Shown: one piece after another, positions 58,655 through 64,000 of the stretch
How the letters are laid out: the number at the start of each line of letters is the position of its first letter
Numbering within the stretch: position 1 is the first letter of the stretch
Source of the DNA: Streptomyces sp. NBC_00249
Lineage (GTDB): Bacteria > Actinomycetota > Actinomycetes > Streptomycetales > Streptomycetaceae
Length of the DNA stretch: 64,000 nt
Direction of reading: 5' to 3'
NCBI RefSeq assembly: GCF_026342355.1
Contig: NZ_JAPEMV010000006.1
Location: forward strand, 434,001 to 498,000
The notes under the pieces: model-generated
Told to the model about the DNA's origin: nothing
The model's input: only the letters and a program-made list of their open reading frames with translations
Database searches by the model: none
Position numbers and translations under genes: made by a program

Positions 58655-61168
58655 TCACCCGCTCCTCACCACAGTCTTTGCCCGCAGCGGCAGTTCGCGC
58701 GAGGAACGACCGGCGAACACTTCACGACGGCCGGATCCCGGCACCCAGGCCTGCCGGTCCGCGTCCCAGGAGGACAGGGTCCGCGCGTCGACGGTCACGG
58801 TGACCCGCTGGGACTGCCCCGGGGCCAGGGTCAGGCGCCGGTAGCCGGCCAGGGCGCGCACCGGCTGGTCGAGTTCCAGGTCCGGCGACGGGCCGACGTA
58901 CACCTGCGCCACCTCGGTGCCCTTGCGGCGGCCGGTGTTGCGGACGGTGAACTCCACGCGCAGCCCGCCGCGTTCGGGCCGGACGGTGAGCTGCTCGTAG
59001 GCCCAGGTCGTGTACGAGAGCCCGTGCCCGAAGGGGAACAGCGGCTCCACCCGCCGCGCGTCGTACCAGCGGTGCCCGATGTGCACGCCCTCGGTGTACT
59101 CCTGCCGGCCGCCCGCGCCCGGGTAGCGCAGCGGGTTCCCGGCGGCCGGGGTCTCGCGCTCGTCGGCCGGGTAGGTCTGGGTGAGCCGGCCGCCCGGGTC
59201 CACGTCCCCGAAGAGGACGTCGGCGGTGGCGCCCGCGCCCTCCTGGCCCGGGTAGTACATCTGCAGGACGGCCCCGGTCCGCGCGAGCCAGGGCATGGTC
59301 GTGCTGGACGGGGTGTTGAGCACCACCGTGGTGCGGGGGTTGGCGGCGGTGACCGCCTCGATCAGCGCGGCCTGCCCGCCCGGCAGCCCCAGCGAGGGCC
59401 GGTCGCGGCCCTCGCCGGAGTCCTCGTAGGCGAACAGCACGACGGCCTGCGCCGCCTTGGCGGTGCGCACCGCCTCGGCGACGTCGGCGGCGCGGCTCGC
59501 GCGGGTGATGTGCCGCAGCCGGAAGCGCTGGCCCCGGGTCCCGCCGTGGGCGGAGACGGCGAGCCGGTGGACACCGGCCTTGAGGGCGAGGGTGCGGCGG
59601 CGGACGCTCATCCCGTCGGGGGCCGAGCCGAGGAGTCCGCCCTCGTACCGTTCGGCAGCGCCCTGCCGCACGGGGAACAGCTCCTCCCCGTCGAGCCGTA
59701 CGGAGGGCCGCGCGCCGGTGTGGTGGACGAGCAGGGTCCACTCGTCGTCGGCGGCCAGGGTGAAGGAGCCCTCGTGGCTCCAGGCGCGGCCGGCGTCCAG
59801 GGTGCGGTCGTCCAGGTCGGCGGGCGGGGTCAGCAGGGCGGGCGGCAGGGCCCGCCCGTACAGGTCCTCGCCGAGGGCGTGGCGGACGGTGGCGCCGTTC
59901 CCGGCCCGGCGCCGGATCGCGGCGAGCGGGGAGTCGGCCCGCTCGGGGACCACGTGGGCGCTGCCGCCGCCGCTGACGAAGGGCACCTGTCCGGTGGGCC
60001 CGATCACCGCGAGGGAGCGGGCCGCCGCACCGGTCAGCGGCAGGGTGGCGCGTTCGTTGCGCAGCAGCACCGCCCCGGCCGCGGCCACCTTGCGGGCGGT
60101 ACGGGCCCCGGCGGCGGGCTCGCGCGCGGGGCGCGCGGGCCGCCGCGCGGCCAGCAGCCCGAACCGGTCCAGGGTGGTCAGGATCCGGCGTACGGCGAGG
60201 TCGACGGCTTCGGGGGGTACGGAGCCGCCGCGCACGGCCTCGCGCAGGGGCCCGCCGAAGCGGGCGCCGCCGGGCATCTCCATGTCGAGGCCGGCGGTGA
60301 TCGAGGCGACGGTGGCGTGGGTGGCGTCCCAGCCGGACATGACCCAGCCGTCGAACCCCCAGCGGCCGCGCAGCACCTCGTCGAGGAGGTGGCGGCTCTC
60401 GCCCACGTGGACGCCGTCGACCTTGTGGGAGGCGCCCGTCATCGCGCCGGCCCCGGCGGCGGCCGCGGCCTCGAAGCCGCGCAGCTCGGTCTCGTGCAGG
60501 GTCCGGTCGGTGGCGGTCACGTCGAGGGTGTCGTGGCCCTGCTCCTGGTTGGCGAGGGCGAAGTGCTTGACGGAGGCGATCAGGCCCTCGTCCTGGATGC
60601 CGCGGACCACCTCGGCGACGAGGTCGGCGGTGAGTTTGGGGTCCTCGGAGAAGGTCTCGAAGGCGCGGCCCGCGTACGGGGTGCGGATGAGGCCCGCCAT
60701 CGGCGCGAGCAGGACGTCCTGGCCGAGCGCGCGGCCCTCCCGGCCCAGGACCCGCCCGTACTCGCGGGCCAGCGCGGGGTCGAAGGCGGAGGCGAGGAGC
60801 ACGGGCGCGGGCAGTGCGGTGGCGTGCTGGGCGACGCTCACCCCGGCGGGTCCGTGGGCCAGGCGCAGCGCCGGGATGCCCAGGCGGGGCACGCCGGGCA
60901 GGTACCCGGCCTGGCCCAGCGGTGCGGGGTCCGGGGCGCCGTGCAGGAGGGCGGTCTTCTCGTCCGGGGTGAGCCGGTCGAGGAGGGCGTCGATGCGGGC
61001 GGCGGTGGCGGGTTTCCCGGCGGCGGGCGACGGCTCCCCGTGGGGCGGCGGCCCGGGCGCTCCGACGGCCCCGGGCGGCACGGTGGCCACGCAGCCCGCG
61101 AGGGGGCCGGCCGCGCCCACCGCACCGAGCAGCCGGATCGCGGAACGTCTGGACACGGCCTCGTTCAC
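58655..61168 (-). CDS. GH3 family glycoside hydrolase lipoprotein (beta-glucosidase-like) with altered nucleophile motif
   Basis: An 837-residue protein. The N-terminus is a twin-arginine lipoprotein signal (SRRSAIRLLGAVGAAGPLAGC). The GH3 barrel has LIASVKHFALANQEQGHD and MTGASHKVDGVHVGES. A PA14-like insert (EGSFTLAADDEWTLLVHHTG) lies in the GH3_C part (APMAG and TVVLNTPSSTTMPW lie around it), and the end is a fibronectin-III-like domain. The nucleophile segment reads GFDGWVMSGWDATHATV; the expected SDW is SGW (Gly279), with Asp281 two positions later. GTG 61168 is behind AGGGAGC. Confidence 0.88.
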   Translation of the reverse strand: MNEAVSRRSAIRLLGAVGAAGPLAGCVATVPPGAVGAPGPPPHGEPSPAAGKPATAARIDALLDRLTPDEKTALLHGAPDPAPLGQAGYLPGVPRLGIPALRLAHGPAGVSVAQHATALPAPVLLASAFDPALAREYGRVLGREGRALGQDVLLAPMAGLIRTPYAGRAFETFSEDPKLTADLVAEVVRGIQDEGLIASVKHFALANQEQGHDTLDVTATDRTLHETELRGFEAAAAAGAGAMTGASHKVDGVHVGESRHLLDEVLRGRWGFDGWVMSGWDATHATVASITAGLDMEMPGGARFGGPLREAVRGGSVPPEAVDLAVRRILTTLDRFGLLAARRPARPAREPAAGARTARKVAAAGAVLLRNERATLPLTGAAARSLAVIGPTGQVPFVSGGGSAHVVPERADSPLAAIRRRAGNGATVRHALGEDLYGRALPPALLTPPADLDDRTLDAGRAWSHEGSFTLAADDEWTLLVHHTGARPSVRLDGEELFPVRQGAAERYEGGLLGSAPDGMSVRRRTLALKAGVHRLAVSAHGGTRGQRFRLRHITRASRAADVAEAVRTAKAAQAVVLFAYEDSGEGRDRPSLGLPGGQAALIEAVTAANPRTTVVLNTPSSTTMPWLARTGAVLQMYYPGQEGAGATADVLFGDVDPGGRLTQTYPADERETPAAGNPLRYPGAGGRQEYTEGVHIGHRWYDARRVEPLFPFGHGLSYTTWAYEQLTVRPERGGLRVEFTVRNTGRRKGTEVAQVYVGPSPDLELDQPVRALAGYRRLTLAPGQSQRVTVTVDARTLSSWDADRQAWVPGSGRREVFAGRSSRELPLRAKTVVRSG

Positions 61169-61348
61169 GGTCGCTCCCTGGGCCGGCGCGGTTCGGCGGG
61201 AGCGGGCCGCGCCGGCCCGCTCCCGCGTCCACTGTGCGCCGCCTTCCCGGCCGGGCCGGGCGGGACGCGCCCTCGGGGCCGCGAGGTTCAGCCCTGCGGC
61301 GGCCGCGGTGCGGGGAGCCGGCCCCCGCTAGGGCCTGTCGCAGCGGGC

Positions 61349-62074
61349 TCAGGCGTCGGGGTCGCGGGTGCAGAGGTGCCCGGAGGGGCAGGCGGAGCAG
61401 CCCTTGACCTCGGCGAGCTCGGCGACGGCCGCGAACAGTTCGAGGGCCCGCTCCACGGACCCGATGCCCTCGTACGCGGCGAACCTCTCCGGGTCGGCGA
61501 CGGTGCCCTCGGCCATGTTGAGCCTGAGGAATCCGAGCGCCGTGAACTCCTCCGGACTGATGTCGCCGGGCCGGGCGGGGATGCACACCTGCGGGAGGAC
61601 GCTCGCCTCCAGGGTGTCGGCGAAGACCCACGGCTCCCCGGGGCGTCCGGGGCGCCGGCTGACGACCCTCAGCAGGGTGAGGCCCTCCTCGATGCCGACG
61701 AGGACACCGCCGTGGGCATGCAGCTCGTGCAGTCCCCTACGCACTTCCCCGCCGGCCGGGTCGACCCCGAGCGCCTCGGCGGCCCGGGCCACGGGGAGCG
61801 GGGCGACGGAGTCGCCGTCGCGGAGCAGCACGGTGCCCTCGTCGATGGCGATGTCGAGGTGTACGGCCTGCAGGGGGACGCGGCCCGGGTAGTGGGCGCG
61901 GAGGCGTCCGAGGCGCTGGAGGAGGTCGGCGGCGTCGGGGGTGAGGTGGGGGTCGGCGGTGGCGGGCCCGGCATCGACCTTGATCCACTCGTGGTAGCCG
62001 GGGGGCTGCAGCTGCTGGAGGGTGTGGTCCGCGCGGCGGCTGCGGCCGGGCTTGTTGAGCTTCTTCCTGCCCAT
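61349..62074 (-). CDS. 241-residue hypothetical protein with C-terminal Cys cluster
   Basis: Starts MGRKKLNKPGRSRRADHTLQ (basic N-terminus, ATG behind AAGGAGC). The middle is acidic alpha/beta sequence (VHLDIAIDEGTVLLRDGD, GGVLVGIEEGLTLLRVV) and the end is VKGCSACPSGHLCTRDPDA. The three Cys and a His in the last 16 residues could bind zinc or an Fe-S cluster. I do not recognise the family. Codon use is that of the host. Confidence 0.8.
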   Translation of the reverse strand: MGRKKLNKPGRSRRADHTLQQLQPPGYHEWIKVDAGPATADPHLTPDAADLLQRLGRLRAHYPGRVPLQAVHLDIAIDEGTVLLRDGDSVAPLPVARAAEALGVDPAGGEVRRGLHELHAHGGVLVGIEEGLTLLRVVSRRPGRPGEPWVFADTLEASVLPQVCIPARPGDISPEEFTALGFLRLNMAEGTVADPERFAAYEGIGSVERALELFAAVAELAEVKGCSACPSGHLCTRDPDA

Positions 62075-62368
62075 GGTGGTGCGCTCCTTCGGGAAGGCGG
62101 CGCCCGGGCCGTCCGTACCGTCAGGCCCGGGCCGCCGCGTCGGCCGGGGCGGGCACCGGCCGTCTCCGGCAGGAGCCCCCCGCGGACTCAACGCGCGCGG
62201 GTGGCCCGGGTACACGGGGCCTTCCCGATCGGGCGCCGGCGCACGGCGGCCCGTACGCCGCCACCGGCCCGGCGGACGTACGCGGCCCCGCACACGGAGC
62301 AGCCGCCTCCACGCACGTCCCGCCGGCGCGGACCCGGCAGCGCCGCCCGCTCCCCCGCAGGTCAGCCG
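62075..62368. other. GC-rich spacer without recognisable gene
   Basis: These 294 bp separate the Cys-tailed protein gene from the thioesterase gene upstream of it. All frames read as Arg/Pro/Gly-rich noise, and I saw no strong hairpin, repeat or promoter. Confidence 0.5.
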
Positions 62369-62821
62369 TTACGCGTTCGGGCGCAGCGTCCAGACGACGG
62401 TCATCTCGCCGGTCACGGCCTCGTCCTCGCGCTGGATGGCGATGGTGACGGGGAACTCGGGGCGGCCGCCCGCGTCGAGTTCCGCGACGACGTCGGCGGC
62501 GGGGCGGCCGAGGGTGGCGGTCGCGGTGACGACGCCCTTGGCGAGCTTCTTGTAGCCGATCTCGGCCTTGACGGCCAGCGGTACGGCGCGCGAGAGCTGG
62601 TCGCCGAAGGCGGCCAGGACGATCGCGCCGCTCGCGGACTCGGCGAGGGTGAACATCGCCCCGGCGTGCGGTCCGCCGACGTGGTTGTGGAAGTCGGGCT
62701 GGTCCGGCAGGCGTACGACGGCGCGCTCCGGGGTCGTCTCGACGAATTCGAGGTTCAGGGTGCGGGCCATCGGCACCGTCTGGGCGAGCAGTTCGCCCAC
62801 GTTCATCTGTTCTGCGCTCAT
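62369..62821 (-). CDS. hotdog-fold thioesterase (DUF4442/PaaI-like)
   Basis: A 150-residue protein. The hotdog helix is HNHVGGPHAGAMFTLAESAS (about residues 45-64), preceded by PERAVVRLPDQPDF and followed by YKKLAKGVVTATATLG. The fold suggests acyl-CoA thioesterase activity; substrate unknown. Start ATG 62821 (MSAEQMNVGEL); no ribosome site, but TAACAT 8 nt upstream fits a leaderless transcript. Divergent from the next gene. Confidence 0.88.
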   Translation of the reverse strand: MSAEQMNVGELLAQTVPMARTLNLEFVETTPERAVVRLPDQPDFHNHVGGPHAGAMFTLAESASGAIVLAAFGDQLSRAVPLAVKAEIGYKKLAKGVVTATATLGRPAADVVAELDAGGRPEFPVTIAIQREDEAVTGEMTVVWTLRPNA

Positions 62822-62829
62822 GGCACGCG

Positions 62830-62835
62830 ATGTTA
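62830..62835 (-). promoter_or_regulatory. -10 element for a leaderless thioesterase transcript
   Basis: TAACAT on the minus strand, 8 nt before the ATG, with no Shine-Dalgarno between. Confidence 0.45.
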
Positions 62836-62903
62836 CCCACGAGTAGATGGGGTTGGCCAGACCTGACGAGGGGGTGGCCGTGGCTACGCGCACCCGCTCC
62901 CAC

Positions 62904-62909
62904 TATCGT
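62904..62909 (+). promoter_or_regulatory. -10 element for a leaderless transcript of the 62918 gene
   Basis: TATCGT, 8 nt before the ATG at 62918, with no Shine-Dalgarno in TACCGGCC. Same geometry as at purB and the thioesterase gene. Confidence 0.45.
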
Positions 62910-62917
62910 TACCGGCC

Positions 62918-63955
62918 ATGTGGCCAGGACAGCAGCAGCCGCCCGGGGGCGGACAGAACCCCCAGGACGCGCAACAGAACCCGTACCAGCAGCAGCCGGG
63001 ACAGCCGAACCCGTACCAGCAGCAGCCCCAGCCGGGATTCGGTGAGCAGCAGCCCGGCTACGGATACCCGCAGGCCGGATACCAGACCCCGCCCCCGGCC
63101 CAGCCGTGGGGCCAGCCCCAGCAGCAGCCGCAGCCCCAGGCCGGCCGGAGCCCGTACGCGACCCGGACGGTGGCCATCGTCGCCGCCTCCGCGGTCGTCG
63201 TCACGGCCGCCGCCACCGCGGCCTTCGTCCTCACGCGGGACGGCCAGGGCAGCGCCCAGGCCGACGACAACAAGCCGCCGGCCGCCTCCTCGGCCCCGGT
63301 CGTGCCCCCGCCCGCGCCGGCCTCCTCGGCCGCCAACCCGCGCTCCGGCGAGGCGCTCAAGCCGGTGATCCCGGGCTGGAAGGTCGTCGTCAACACCAAG
63401 TACGGCGCCGCCTACGACGTTCCCCCCGAGTGGACCGTCAACGACTCCGGCGTGTCCCTCTTCTACGAGGACGAGGTGGCCAAGGACGGCAAGCCCGTCA
63501 TCACCATGTCCGGTACGGCCACGCTCAAGGGCGAGTGGTGCGCCGTCGACAAGGACAAGGACGGCGACGAGGAGAAGTTCTCCCTCGCCGACACCGGCAT
63601 CAAGGGCGGCCAGGGTGCCAAGGACACCGGCCAGGTCGCCTACGACAACACCGGCAGCTGGGTCTGGGCGGGCTACGCCCAGAAGGAGCCGAAGGGCACG
63701 ATCAAGCCCTCCGAGCCCAAGGAGTACACGACCCTCTCCGGCCTCAAGGGCCACATGGTGATCGCGACCGCTCCGAACGTGAAGAAGGAGCACAAGTGCT
63801 CCACCGACGGCAAGGCGATCGGCTTCGGCTTCAAGAACGCCGTCGGTGACTTCGCGAGCTTCGTCCTGGTCGGTGTGGCCGGCGTGAAGGACGAGGTGCC
63901 GGCCGAGGTCTACGACAAGGTCCTCAGCTCCATCCGCCTCACCCCCACCAGCTAG
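62918..63955 (+). CDS. Pro/Gln-rich membrane-anchored protein
   Basis: A 345-residue protein. The first ~75 residues are Gln/Pro/Gly/Tyr repeats (NPYQQQPGQPNPYQQQP) typical of cytoplasmic low-complexity tails. A single membrane helix follows at about 83-105 (VAIVAASAVVVTAAATAAFV). A Pro/Ala/Ser linker leads to an extracytoplasmic domain (KVVVNTKYGAAYDVPPEWTV, CAVDKDKDGDEEKFSLAD, CSTDGKAIGFGFKNA) with two Cys that may pair. It resembles many streptomycete type II membrane proteins of unknown function. Confidence 0.88.
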   Translation: MWPGQQQPPGGGQNPQDAQQNPYQQQPGQPNPYQQQPQPGFGEQQPGYGYPQAGYQTPPPAQPWGQPQQQPQPQAGRSPYATRTVAIVAASAVVVTAAATAAFVLTRDGQGSAQADDNKPPAASSAPVVPPPAPASSAANPRSGEALKPVIPGWKVVVNTKYGAAYDVPPEWTVNDSGVSLFYEDEVAKDGKPVITMSGTATLKGEWCAVDKDKDGDEEKFSLADTGIKGGQGAKDTGQVAYDNTGSWVWAGYAQKEPKGTIKPSEPKEYTTLSGLKGHMVIATAPNVKKEHKCSTDGKAIGFGFKNAVGDFASFVLVGVAGVKDEVPAEVYDKVLSSIRLTPTS

Positions 63956-64000
63956 CTCCCCCGTTTCCGGTTTCCCCCGCCCCGGGCCGTATATCCGTTT

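Noticed and set aside
58292..62866. 1,524-codon open frame on the plus strand
   Set aside because: It is antisense to DedA, the GH3 enzyme and two further genes and shows only low-complexity Gly/Arg/Val/His sequence.

Overview
The window is chromosomal DNA of a Streptomyces (or very close relative). Base composition is very GC-rich with GC-ending codons, GTG and TTG starts are common, and whole families typical of the genus are present: the WhiJ-like HTH/DUF397/ATP-binding triad, DUF5999, the MurT/GatD pair and a Tat-exported PhoD. From memory, the order ureABCFGD, HTH/DUF397, bioFBAD, CNNM pair, purB resembles the SCO12xx part of the S. coelicolor chromosome; I could not check this. No rRNA, tRNA or CRISPR was recognised.

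Layout. 1-2.6 kb: end of an NB-ARC/TPR regulator, DUF5999 with a 30-residue companion, and a decayed SRPBCC gene. 2.6-4.7 kb: acyl-CoA dehydrogenase divergent from a TetR repressor, with two inverted-repeat operators between them. 4.7-10.8 kb: peptide deformylase, murT-gatD (lipid II amidation), 6-phosphofructokinase, a CtaG-like membrane protein and a PlsC acyltransferase. 10.8-17.2 kb: secreted tripeptidyl aminopeptidase and the urease operon ureABCFGD, without ureE. 17.5-19.3 kb: WhiJ-like triad. 19.3-24.3 kb: biotin genes bioF and bioB-bioA-bioD, followed by a repeat-filled spacer. 24.3-32.0 kb: lipoprotein, methyltransferase, DUF4937 protein, GNAT, two CNNM/CorC membrane proteins, SGNH hydrolase and purB. 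32.0-33.9 kb: a mug-type DNA glycosylase gene split by foreign DNA. 34-40 kb: an ABC transporter divergent from a two-component system across a perfect palindrome, a ROK protein and a GntR regulator. 40.6-47.9 kb: alpha/beta hydrolase, PhoD with a PHO box, ACT-GNAT acetyltransferase, DUF885 protein, rhodanese and Lrp. 47.9-57.9 kb: SbcCD, haloperoxidase, IMPACT-family protein, CoA-binding protein, XRE-cupin regulator with an EamA exporter, and two beta-helix proteins. 57.9-64 kb: DedA, a GH3 lipoprotein, a Cys-tailed unknown, a hotdog thioesterase and a proline/glutamine-rich membrane protein.

The most unusual structure is at 32.39-33.77 kb. Both halves of mug are present and rejoin in frame at a shared TTCG. 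The 1,372 bp between them read as two related, shrunken integrative elements in tandem. Their ends are conserved, and a complete attP-like junction lies where they meet. Other points of note are a GH3 enzyme lacking the usual nucleophile Asp, a Cys-rich tail on BioB, a His-rich UreG without UreE, and several well-formed operators.
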